Below the pieces are notes generated by a model that was given only the letters and a program-made list of their open reading frames with translations, made no database searches and was not told where the DNA came from. A DNA stretch of 64,000 nucleotides, from positions 496,001 through 560,000 of the forward strand of contig CAVPKH010000004.1 of the NCBI GenBank assembly GCA_963705635.1, in the 5' to 3' direction. Position 1 is the stretch's first letter. The number at the start of each line of letters is the position of its first letter. The stretch comes from VRUE01 sp963705635 (lineage in GTDB: Bacteria > Actinomycetota > Thermoleophilia > Solirubrobacterales > 70-9). This document shows, one piece after another, positions 56,178 to 64,000 of the stretch. The position numbers were made by a program, and so were the translations under genes.

Positions 56178-56805
56178 CTAGAGGATGTAAACCGTCGTGT
56201 AAACGATGATCCACATCACGTCGACGAAGTGCCAGTAGATGCCCGGCACCTCGACGCCGAGGTGGTCCTTCGCCTCGGGGCCGAAATGGCCGCGGAAGGC
56301 GCGGATCGTGGCGAAGCTGAGCAGCACCAGGCCGACGAAGACGTGGGCGCCGTGCAGGCCGGTGAGGCCGTAGAAGATCGAGCCGAAGGCGAGGTCGCGG
56401 GCGCTGAAGCCGAGGTGGACGTACTCGTTGATCTGGATGAAGAGGAAGGTCGCGCCGAGCAGCCAGGTCAGCACCAGGCCCAGTTTCAGGCCCGTTGCGG
56501 TTGCCGCGGCGGATCGACTCCAGCGCGTAGTGGATCGTGAAGCTGGAGGAGACCAGGATCGCCGTGTTGACGCCGGCGACGGCGACCGGCAGTTCGTAGG
56601 GGTGCGGCGGCCAGCTCGGCGGGTCGACGACCACGCGGAGGAAGAAGTAGGAGGCGAAGAAGGCGCCGAACAGCATCACCTCGGAGACGATGAAGAGCAG
56701 GATCCCCAGCGTCTGGCGGTCGATCCGCGAGCTCTGGTTGGCCTCCGGCGGCCCGTGGTGCTCCTCCTCGTGGGCGTGGCCCAGGGCGACGGTGGCGCTC
56801 TCCAT
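56178..56805 (-). CDS. ctaE: Cytochrome c oxidase subunit III; one frame break
   Basis: About 208 aa, five membrane segments, short CoxC form. LGILLFIVSEVMLFGAFFAS with the conserved Glu, FTIHYALESIRRGNRN, TWLLGATFLFIQINEYVHLG, FYGLTGLHGAHVFVGLVLLS with the conserved His, and the ending YWHFVDVMWIIVYTTVYIL. An extra base near 56490 at a glycine third position. Its ATG overlaps the stop of the universal-stress-like gene (TGATG). Confidence 0.94.
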
Positions 56806-57683
56806 CAGGACTCGCCTCCCTCGGCGACGGCGGCGGCAACCGCGGCGGCGGGGCGGCCGACCTCGAGGTGCTCGACCTGACTTGTCGGTGATCTCGCGCA
56901 CCCGGCCGATCAGGTCCTCCTCGAGCCAGCGCGAGGTCTCCCCGGCGAAGGTCGAGATCAGCACCTCGTCGATGCGGTAGTGCTCGATCGCGTTCTGCAC
57001 GGCGTGGAAGGGGTCGGGGCTCATCGGCTGGCCGGTCGCGTCGATGTCGGCGCGGTAGAGCTCGGCCAGGGTCGAGGCGAGGTCGCGGACGATCTCCGCC
57101 TCGGTCGACGTCCTCGGAGCGCGGGCAGATGATCGTGTAGCGGTGCGGGTGCCCGGCGGCGCGCTCCTTCAGCCGGCTGACCAGGTCGGGCGCGGCGACC
57201 GTCTGGGTCGCGACGACGAGGGTGTGGCTCTTCTCCCAGCTGACCGAGTCGTCTTCGATCCGCACCGGGATGTGGGTGACGGTGACGTCCGGCTCGAGCC
57301 GACCTTCGGCCCAGGCGACCAGGTCCTTGCGGGTGAAGCCGAAGCGGGTTCCGGAGGCGCAGGAGAGCAGCACCTCGCCCGGCTCGTGGGCGCGCACGGC
57401 GTCGTCGAGCGCCAGCGAAGGCTCCGGATCCATCACCTCGCCGACCGATTCGATCCCGTACTCGGAGAGGATCGACATCGTCACCTCGACCCGGGCCCGG
57501 GCCGCGTCGCGCAGCTCGCCGGCGTCGATCAGCTGGCCGACCGCGGGCTGGTTCTGCGGCGCGGCGACGGCGACGAAGGGAACCTGCGTCGGCCCGCTCG
57601 CGCACCGCCGCCAGCAGCTTGCGCCCGCCCGCGACCTCGTTGAGGAAGACGAGCAGGGGCCGCGCCTCGGATGCCGCGCTCAT
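56805..57683 (-). CDS. Two-domain universal-stress-like protein inside the oxidase operon; frame-broken
   Basis: About 290 aa. First domain: RPLLVFLNEVAGGRKLLAAV, SILSEYGIESVGEVMDPEPS, EPGEVLLSCASGTRFGFTRK, TVTHIPVRIEDDSVS; second: SHTLVVATQTVAAPDLVSRL, RYTIICPRSED, DPFHAVQNAIEHYRIDEVLI and STFAGETSRWLEEDLIGRVR. Two USP-like halves in tandem. It lies between coxA and coxC with overlapping start and stop codons, so it is made with the oxidase. Breaks near 56880, 57110 and 57595. Confidence 0.75.
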
Positions 57684-59588
57684 GCAGGAGCCCACCACGG
57701 TCGGCTGCTGCTCCGCCGGCGCCTCGACCGTTCGCCGGCCATGATCGCGTGGCGGGCGCCGGGCACGCCGAACTCGTAGGGACCGCCGACGACGCGCGGG
57801 ATCTCGTCGAAGTTGTAGATCGGCGGCGGCGAGGAGACCTGCCACTCGATCGAGTTGGCCCGCCAGGGGTTGGCGGCGGCCCGCGGGCCGAAGCGCCAGC
57901 TGACGATCATGTTGTAGAGGAAGACGAGCTGGACGGCGCCGAGCATGAAGGCGAAGCAGCTGATCAGCAGGTTCCAGTCGCCGAACTGGGTCGCGTAGTC
58001 GGCGACGCGCCGCGGCATCCCGTCCATGCCGACCCAGTGCATCGGGATGAAGGTGCCCCAGGTGCCGAGCAGCGTGCCCCAGAAGTGGACCCGGCCGAGT
58101 TTCTCGTCGTACATCCGCCCGGTCATCTTCGGGAACCAGTGGTAGATCCCGGCGAAGATCGTGAAGACCGAGCCGCCGAAGAGGACGAAGTGGATGTGGG
58201 CGACGATGAAGTAGGTGTCGGAGACGTGGATGTCGATCGGCACCATGCCCAGCATCACGCCGCTGATGCCGCCGATCGTGAAGGTGACGATGAAGGCGAG
58301 CGCGAACAGCATCGCGGTCGAATAGGTGTGGATCTTGCCGAAATAGAGGGTCCCCAGCCAGGAGAAGATCTTGATCCCGGTCGGCACCGCGATCAGCAGC
58401 GTGGTGATCATCATCGGCACCCGCAGCCAGCTGAACATGCCGGCGACGAACATGTGGTGGGCCCAGACCGAGTAGCTGAGCACGACGATCCCGATCAGCG
58501 CCAGGGCCATCAGCCGGTAGCCGAAGATCGGCTTGCGGGCGTGGGTCGAGATGACCTCGGAGATGATCCCGAACCCGGGCAGCATCATGATGTAGACGGC
58601 CGGGTGCGAGTAGAACCAGAAGATGTGCTGGTAGCTGACGACGTCGCCGCCGCCGGCGAACTGGAAGAAGTTGGTGTGCAGGGCGCGGTCGAAGAGGACC
58701 ATGAACTGGGCGCCGGCGATGAAGGGCGTCGCGGCGACGACCAGCAGCGAGGTCGAGAGGTTGGCCCAGACCAGCAGCGGCATCCGCCAGAAGGTCATCC
58801 CGGGCGCACGCATGGTGATGATCGTGACCAGGAAGTTGAGCGCGGTCGCGATCGAGGAGGCGCCGGCGAACTGCACGCCGAGGTTGAAGAACGACTGGCC
58901 CAGCGGGGCCCCGGTCGAGAGCGGCGCGTAGCCGGTCCAGCCGGCGTCGAAGGCGCCGCCGGGGGCGAGGAAGCTGCCGATGAAGAGCAGGCCCGCCAGC
59001 GGCAGCATCCAGAAGCTGAGCGCGTTGAGGCGCGGGAAGGCCATGTCCGGCGCGCCGATCATCAGCGGCAGCACGTAGTTGGCGATCCCGGCGAAGACCG
59101 GGATCACGAAGACGAAGATCATCAGCACCGCGTGGGTGGAGAAGAGGCTGTTGTAGGTGGCGGCGTCGACGATCTGGGTGCCCGGCTGGGCCAGCTCGGC
59201 CCGGATCAGCATCGCCATCAGGCCGCCGATGAAGAAGAAGAAGAAGGTGGTGCAGATGTACTGGATGCCGATCACCTTGTGATCGGTGTTGAAGCGGAAG
59301 TAGTCCTTCCAGCTCTTGGCGCCGTGCTGGGAGTGGTCCTCGGGGATCGTCGGCATGCCGGCGGCCCAGCGCAGCCAGTAGTCGAAGCAGCCGAAGCCGA
59401 GCCAGGAAGCCGAGCGGGCCGGTGATCAGCGGCACGACGACCTGCGGGTAGCCGGTCTGCTCGGTCTGGTAGGCGGGCAGGCCGGAGGCCTTGCGCAGGG
59501 CGACGACGAGGGCGAAGCCGAAGGCCGCGCCGAGCAGCGCGCCGAGGGCGCCGCGAATCCAACCCGGTTGCTTGATCGCAGCCACCAT
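57680..59588 (-). CDS. ctaD: Cytochrome c oxidase subunit I (canonical aa3), N-terminally extended
   Basis: About 635 aa, catalytic subunit reducing oxygen to water and pumping protons. All ligands are present: heme a His in NSLFSTHAVLMIF, CuB His and cross-linked Tyr in FWFYSHPAVYIMM, the His pair in YSVWAHHMFVAG, and VAHIHFVLFGGS. About 75 extra N-terminal residues with two hydrophobic segments (GALLGAAFGFALVVAL; VVPLITGPLGFLAGFG) precede the family start, joined by an extra base near 59411. ATG 59588. The last 15-20 codons near 57700 are uncertain owing to a missing base. Confidence 0.95.
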
Positions 59589-59601
59589 CAGTAGGCCTCC
59601 A

Positions 59602-60396
59602 TTATGCCCCGCCGGCGCCGAGGGGCACCGGGTCGGTCTCGGTGTCTTGGCTGATCGATTCCGCCAGCGGCGCCGGGATCTTCTTCGTTCAGGCCCGGCG
59701 ACCCATTTGCGGAAGTCGGCCGGCGTTTCGACGACGACCTTGGCCCGCATCGTCGCGTGGCCGAAGCCGCAGAGCTCGGTGCAGATCAGCTGGTAGGTGC
59801 CGAGCTTGTCCGGCGTGACGATCGCCGTCGTCGTGATCCCGGGCACGTTGTCCTTCTTGATCCGCCACTCCGGCACCCAGAAGGAGTGGATCACGTCCTG
59901 GGCGTGCATCTTGAACTGGACCTGGCGGTCGAGCGGCACGTGCAGCTCGCCCTCCGACCAGGCGTTGCCCTTGCCCGGGTAGCCGAAGCTCCAGGCGTAC
60001 TGCTGGGAGAAGACGTCGACCGGTCATCGCGTTCTTGGCGGGCTCTTCGATGTCGTTGAGGACCGACCAGCTGTAGCCGGCGCCGAAGAGGACGATGATC
60101 GTCGGGATCACGGTCCAGGCGACCTCGAGCCGGGTGTTGCCGTGGATCGGCTCGCCGTCGGATTCGTCGCCCGGCTTGGCTTTGAATTTCCACAGCGCGT
60201 AGAAGAGCATCACCATCACCAGCGAGAAGACGAAGGACGAGAGGACGATCATCACGTCGAGCAGCTGGTCGATCTTCGGCGCCGCGGTCGAGGCCTGCTG
60301 GCCGTCCCAGCTGATCGGCAGCATCACCGCCGAGATCGCCGCGGTCAGCGCAACGGTGGCGGCGAGCATCTTCGCTATCGGGAGGCGGCCGTACAT
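59602..60396 (-). CDS. ctaC: Cytochrome c oxidase subunit II with CuA site; frame-broken at end
   Basis: About 260 aa. Two membrane helices (AKMLAATVALTAAISAVMLP; MIVLSSFVFSLVMVMLFYAL), then TRLEVAWTVIPTIIVLFGAG, VDVFSQQYAWSFGYPGKGNA, DVIHSFWVPEWRIKKDNVPG and the full CuA loop ICTELCGFGHATM. Receives electrons from cytochrome c. Breaks near 60020, 59687 and 59672 are extra bases; corrected, the protein ends DTETDPVPLGAGGA at a TAA (59602). First gene of the minus-strand oxidase operon. Confidence 0.94.
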
Positions 60397-60485
60397 GAGG
60401 CGGCGGGCATTCTATTGAAGCGACGGCGGGAAGCTTTCAGGCTCTGGTGACGCTCGGCACTAGCTATTCGGGTGCGGGCAGACGG

Positions 60486-61814
60486 TCAAGCTGCCCGCGC
60501 GGCGGCGATCAGCACGCCGCGGGCGACGCCCTCCCAGCTCCAGAGCCGCCGGGCGGTCTCGACCAGCGCCTCGCGAGCCGCGGCCGCTCGCTCCTCCGGC
60601 AGCGCCAGCCAGCCGTTGAGCCGCTCGGCGATCGCCTCGACCGCCCCGTCCTCGACCGGGAACGAGGTCAGCCGCCCGACCTCCGGCGGCAGCGCCGCGG
60701 CCAGCTGCCGCGAGACCTCCAGCATCCCCGAGTGGCCCGCCGAGACCGGCAGCGCCCCGCAGGCCGCGGCCTCGGCGGCGACCATCCCGAACGCCTCGGG
60801 GAAGGTGCTCGGCATCACCAGGGCCTCGGCGCCCGGCAGCAGCTCGGCGACCTCGTCGTGCTCGAGCCGGCCGATGAACTCGACCGACCCCGCCGCATCC
60901 TCGGCGGCCTGCAGAGTAGCCGGCCGGCGGATCCGCCAGGAAGGCCGAGAGGATCGGCAGCGGCTTCTCCTCCCCGCCCTCGATGCCCCAGCCCGCGAGG
61001 GCGACCTCGCGGGCGTCGCTGAGGTCTCCGCGCTCCAGCGCCGCCAGCAGCCTGCGCAGACCCTCCTCGTACTCGCCGAACCCGGCGATTTCGAGATGCG
61101 CATCCGGATGCTCGGCCCTGACCAGCGGCCAGGCGGCTAGCAGCAGGTCGACGCCCTTCGAGACGATCAACTTGCCGACGAAGACGACCCTCCGCGGGTG
61201 GCGCGACAGGACCCGCGGCCGGAACGCCTCCGTGTCGACACCGGGAGGACCGAGCCGGGTCTTCTCTCTGCAGTCCCTCGCAGATCGGGCAGCGCCGCCC
61301 AGAGCGACTCGGCGGTGTGGCGAGAGCCGACGAGGACTCCCCGGGCCGCCTCCATGCCCTCGCGGCATAGGGCAGGAAGCGCGGGTTCGGCTTGACCGTG
61401 TACTCGAGCGCCGAGCCGTGGATCTTGGCGGCGAAAGGGGCCGACGCCGGCGCGGGCGAGGATCGCCGGGCCCATGACCAGGTGGTTGGCGAGAGCGGCG
61501 TCGATGCCGCCCGCCCTCGAGGCGACCTCGCGGACCGCGGCGACGTTGGCCTCGATGTAGCGGTCGAGCTCCTCCTCGCTCAGCTCCGGGAAGGCCTTGA
61601 CCTCGAAGCCCTCGTAGGGGTCCTTGACGTAGACCGGCAGCAGGCCGCCGATGTCGGGGTTGTGGATCTGGACGCCCTCGATCTCGGTCTCGCGGTCCTG
61701 GCAGAGGAGATGCACCTCGTGGCCAAGCCGGGCAAGCGCCCGGGCCAGGTTGGCGTTGTAGATGTTGCTGCCGGTGCCGCGCAGCATGTAGCCGTGGAAG
61801 AGGAGGACACGCAT
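60486..61814 (-). CDS. Glycosyltransferase family 4 protein; frame-broken
   Basis: About 440 aa GT-B transferase. N-terminal domain: MRVLLFHGYMLRGTGSNIYN, ARALARLGHEVHLLCQDRE; C-terminal donor domain: RRVVFVGKLIVSKGVDLLLA, HLEIAGFGEYEEGLRRLLAA, GSVEFIGRLEHDEVAELLPG, and EALVMPSTFPEAFGMVAAEA with the E-x7-E motif. Uses a nucleotide sugar on an unknown acceptor. Breaks near 61440, 61366, 61275 and 60915. ATG 61814, divergent from the zinc-ribbon gene. Confidence 0.9.
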
Positions 61815-61846
61815 CGGTTCCGCGCAAGCTATTAGTCTTCGCCGCC

Positions 61847-62110
61847 GTGAACTCGAAGCAGCTCTACCGGATGCGCGCACCGGCCTCCGGCCGCGAGGCG
61901 CTGGCGCAGGCCGAGCCGGGCGCCATCTACCTCGACCGCGAGACCGGCGAGGAGATGGAGCCGGTGGCGATGGTCCTGCCGCTGGCCCCCTCCGCCTCGT
62001 CCCTGCCGCGCACGCCGGAAAACCTGCGCGCCTGCCGCCGCTGCGACCAACTGATCGGCCTGGACGTCAGCGACTGTCCGTATTGCGGTTTGCGCCAAGA
62101 AGCGCTTTAG
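61847..62110 (+). CDS. Small zinc-ribbon protein
   Basis: 87 aa, GTG 61847. Middle is polar; the C-terminus has RACRRCDQLIGLDVSDCPYC ending GLRQEAL, a two-CxxC zinc ribbon. No fused domain. Unknown role; perhaps nucleic-acid or protein binding. Ends 18 bases before the first structured palindrome of the 62 kb pair. Confidence 0.7.
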   Translation: MNSKQLYRMRAPASGREALAQAEPGAIYLDRETGEEMEPVAMVLPLAPSASSLPRTPENLRACRRCDQLIGLDVSDCPYCGLRQEAL

Positions 62111-62127
62111 CCCGATAGCTCGAACGG

Positions 62128-62243
62128 GATGGGCGTCGGCAGGCCCTCCTCACTCGCCTGACTGGCTGGATCGGTGGGGGCCGTCCGAGAGATGCTTGCG
62201 GGCCAGCGGCGCAAAACGTTCGGAGGGCCTACCGACGCCCATC
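62128..62243. repeat. Structured palindrome, copy 2
   Basis: 116 bases. Outer arms of 22 bp (62128-62149 and 62222-62243) with one mismatch that is G-U in RNA. The 72-base core (62150-62221), read on the minus strand, matches the core of copy 3 at about 60 of 72 positions. Inside, an interrupted second stem (TTGC with GCGA, then CTGGC with GCCAG) and an inner TCGG/CCGA are also complementary. Orientation is opposite to copy 3. Confidence 0.85.
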
Positions 62244-62376
62244 TCACACAAGCTTCAAAGCAAGGCAACGCCAACGCTCGCTTGAGTCGTCGCCGGCGTC
62301 TCGTTTAGAAGCTTCGTGGGACGGGGCCTCCCCGAGAGGTTCGTGAAGAGAGCTTCTCGGGACGGAACCGTGCGTT

Positions 62377-62496
62377 GCCCGGGGCGTCGGGTGCCCCTGC
62401 GAACGTTTTGTGCCGCTGGCCCACTGACATCTCTCGGACGGCCGCAGCCGATACAGCCAGGTAGGCAAGTGAGCAGGGGCACCCGACGCCCCGGGC
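62377..62496. repeat. Structured palindrome, copy 3
   Basis: 120 bases. Outer arms of 24 bp, perfect (62377-62400 and 62473-62496). The 72-base core (62401-62472) begins GAACGTTTTG and ends AAGTGA, homologous to copy 2. Arm sequence differs clearly from copy 2 while remaining self-complementary. The space between the two copies (62244-62376) shows no gene, only short GC-rich hairpins around 62360. Confidence 0.85.
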
Positions 62497-62515
62497 CCAC
62501 ACCCCCTTCGCGCCC

Positions 62516-63296
62516 CTAGGGTTTCTTGACCAGCGTCGCCGTATAAAGCAGGCGAGCGTTGGAGTAGTAGCAGCCGTAGGTCTTGGTCTTGCCGACGCCC
62601 TGCTGGGGGTGGCCGCCCTGGATGTCTTCCTTGGAGGCGCAGTGGCCGGAGAGGCGGCTGCCGCGCCAGGTTTCTTCGCTGGAGACGTTGAAGGCGAACA
62701 TCGGCGCCCAGGTCGGGACGGTGAGGGCGACGATCTGGCCGCGCAGGACGGACAGTGGGTGCTCGAGGGCGAAGATCGGGCTGCTGCCGAAGTAGGGGTT
62801 GAGCACCTCCAGCGGGCTCTGGCGCACCAGCGTGTACTGGGGCGGCTTGGAGCCTTCGACCGGGCGCAGGATCCCGATCCGCGCCTGCGAGGGCTTGCCG
62901 AGGAATTCGTTGAAGAAGCCGACCTCGTTCGTGGTCGTTTTCGAATCGACGCGCGAGGGCCGCGCCAGGGTGATCGACCAGGCGACGATCTTGCCGTCGA
63001 AGGGCGCCTCGTAGGGCTGATTGACGCCGCCGGCGATCGCCTGGAAGCCGGTCACGTGGCCCTCGACCCGGCAGGGAATGACCTCGACGTTGTTGACGAT
63101 TTTGCCCGGGCAGGACGGCGGTGGCGTCATCGACGGTCTTGCCGAGGACGACGACGCGCAGCGGCGCCGAGCCGGCCGCGCCCGGCCAGGCGGCGGCGAC
63201 GAGGGCGACCAGCGCGCAGGCCAAGGCGAGCGCCACTGGCGCGCCTGACCTGCCGACTCGGTTTTCGGCTGCTCCTAGCAAGATCTCAATCTGCAA
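62516..63296 (-). CDS. Secreted protein of unknown function; one frame break
   Basis: About 258 aa. Signal region LALACALVALVAAAWPGAAG, mature part starts near SAPLRVVVLGKTVDD; then SCPGKIVNNVEVIPCRVEGH, VTGFQAIAGGVNQPYEAPFD, GKIVAWSITLARPS, ARIGILRPVEG, PLSVLRGQIVALTVPTWAP and TKTYGCYYSNARLLYTATLV. Beta-rich, four or so cysteines. The family is common in Thermoleophilia-like genomes, with no known role. An extra base near 63121 joins the signal to the body. The start (TTG 63296 or 63281, or a GTG nearer the signal) is unclear. Confidence 0.65.
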
Positions 63297-63415
63297 CCCG
63301 GCCTGTTGATCAGGGTTGCGGCCCAGGATTCTGCCGTCCGGGCCGGGGGAATGCAGCGCACCGCCACCTTTTGCACGATCCCGGCCAGGCGGCCTCGTGT
63401 AGGGTTGCCGCCGAG

Positions 63416-63619
63416 ATGGAGGCTACGGACCGAGCAGAGGATTTCATCCCCGCCGGTCTTGCCTCACTGGGGATCGAGGCGGACGAGATCGACCTCGCGG
63501 TGATGAGCGCCGCCCATCAGATGTTCTGGCCCTCGATCCTCGATCTGCTCTCCCTCGACCTCACCGGGCTCGCGCCGGAGCCGGCGCCGGACCTGTCCAG
63601 GGCGCCGGAGCAAACGTGA
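63416..63619 (+). CDS. Small AtzG-like protein coupled to an amidase
   Basis: 67 aa, mostly helical: DFIPAGLASLGIEADEIDLA, VMSAAHQMFWPSILDLLSLD. Size, helical content and position before an amidase-signature gene match AtzG/GatC-like small partners that stabilise amidases. The TGA overlaps the GTG of the amidase (GTGA). Confidence 0.6.
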   Translation: MEATDRAEDFIPAGLASLGIEADEIDLAVMSAAHQMFWPSILDLLSLDLTGLAPEPAPDLSRAPEQT

Positions 63620-64000
63620 GCGCGCTCGACCTCTCGCTGCGCGGCCAGGCGGCCGCGATCGCCGCCGGCGACGCCGACCCGGCCGAGCTGCTCGAGGCGA
63701 CGCTGGCCCGGATCGAGGAGCGCAACCCGGCGATCAACGCCGTCGTCGAGACCTTCCCGGAGCACTCGCGAGCGATGCTTGCCGCCGCCCCGCCCGGGCC
63801 GCTGCACGGCGTCCCGGTCGTGATCAAGGACGAGTGGCCGCTGCCCTGGCGAGCGCAGCGCTTCGGCGCCGCGGAAATGCTCGCCGCCACCGCCCCCGGC
63901 GAGTCCGGCCCCTACCGCGCCCTGCGCGACGCCGGCGCCGTCATCGTCGGCGTCGCCAACATGCACGAGCTGGGCGCGAGCAGCACCGGCAACATGTCCG
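63616..64000 (+). CDS. Amidase-signature enzyme (3' end outside window)
   Basis: First 128 residues of an amidase. ATLARIEERNPAINAVVETF is the usual N-terminal helix; PLHGVPVVIKDEWPLPW holds the catalytic Lys of the Ser-cisSer-Lys triad; VGVANMHELGASSTGNMS leads into the serine-rich signature just beyond the window. The common T/D-rich motif after the Lys (VKDxxxxxG) is changed to IKDEWPLPW. Substrate cannot be read from this part. Confidence 0.9.
   Translation, partial: MSALDLSLRGQAAAIAAGDADPAELLEATLARIEERNPAINAVVETFPEHSRAMLAAAPPGPLHGVPVVIKDEWPLPWRAQRFGAAEMLAATAPGESGPYRALRDAGAVIVGVANMHELGASSTGNMS

Overview
The window is GC-rich bacterial chromosome. Codon third positions are almost all G or C, and genes are tightly packed with ATGA/GTGA overlaps and many GTG or TTG starts. 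Several traits point to Actinomycetota, most probably class Thermoleophilia (Solirubrobacterales-like): a secreted WKFNG-type protein, the small C-terminal CKKGF...RCVKRK motif, a secreted YWxN propeller with a basic C-terminal surface domain, and an aa3 oxidase operon carrying universal-stress-like genes. This placement is inference from protein style. No rRNA gene, insertion sequence, CRISPR array or replication origin was seen.

Layout. 1-15 kb: a partial SDR reductase; a tyrosinase/DUF2182/1-Cys peroxiredoxin operon; a cNMP-binding plus thioredoxin-reductase-like fusion; GST; PPK2; an FAD oxidoreductase with a SnoaL-like partner; a class III cyclase; a PEBP lipoprotein; a secreted M1 peptidase; GNAT and HAD genes. 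15-29 kb is accessory: a toxin-antitoxin-like small pair, a decayed replication-relaxation gene, and two MazF/PemK-type modules each lying just beyond the 3' end of a tRNA gene (His, Pro). It also holds tRNA-Arg, a sterol desaturase, a large membrane glycosyltransferase-like protein, MsrA and several SnoaL-like proteins. 29-34 kb: DUF1015, PduO-type adenosyltransferase, OsmC, SDR, NUDIX and rhodanese. 34.8-42 kb is a fatty-acid beta-oxidation cluster (thiolase, acyl-CoA dehydrogenase, enoyl-CoA hydratase, 3-hydroxyacyl-CoA dehydrogenase) with a class IV aminotransferase and an alkylsulfatase-like MBL protein. 42-48.7 kb: surface propeller, UBP zinc finger, GreA, a stand-alone SIR2-like protein, TrxB, a flippase-like protein and a PAP2 protein.

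48.8-60.4 kb is devoted to respiration. A plus-strand cluster encodes a CoxB-like and a CoxA-like protein that have lost nearly all metal and heme ligands, then CtaB, two small membrane proteins, a di-heme cytochrome c lipoprotein and CtaA. A minus-strand operon encodes a fully canonical aa3 oxidase (CoxB-CoxA-USP-CoxC). The window closes with a glycosyltransferase, a zinc-ribbon protein, a secreted protein and the start of an amidase operon.

Four observations stand out. (1) The ligand-less CoxA/CoxB pair. (2) A family of three long structured palindromes of 116-120 bp (52.5, 62.1 and 62.4 kb); two share a conserved core while their stems vary but stay complementary. (3) From about 15.6 kb onward, many conserved genes are broken by single extra or missing bases that fall almost always at codon third positions, as if synonymous polymorphisms had been written as two bases or none. 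This is probably an assembly effect, and frame-broken genes are therefore listed as CDS. (4) A SIR2-like gene of less GC-rich composition inserted between greA and trxB.
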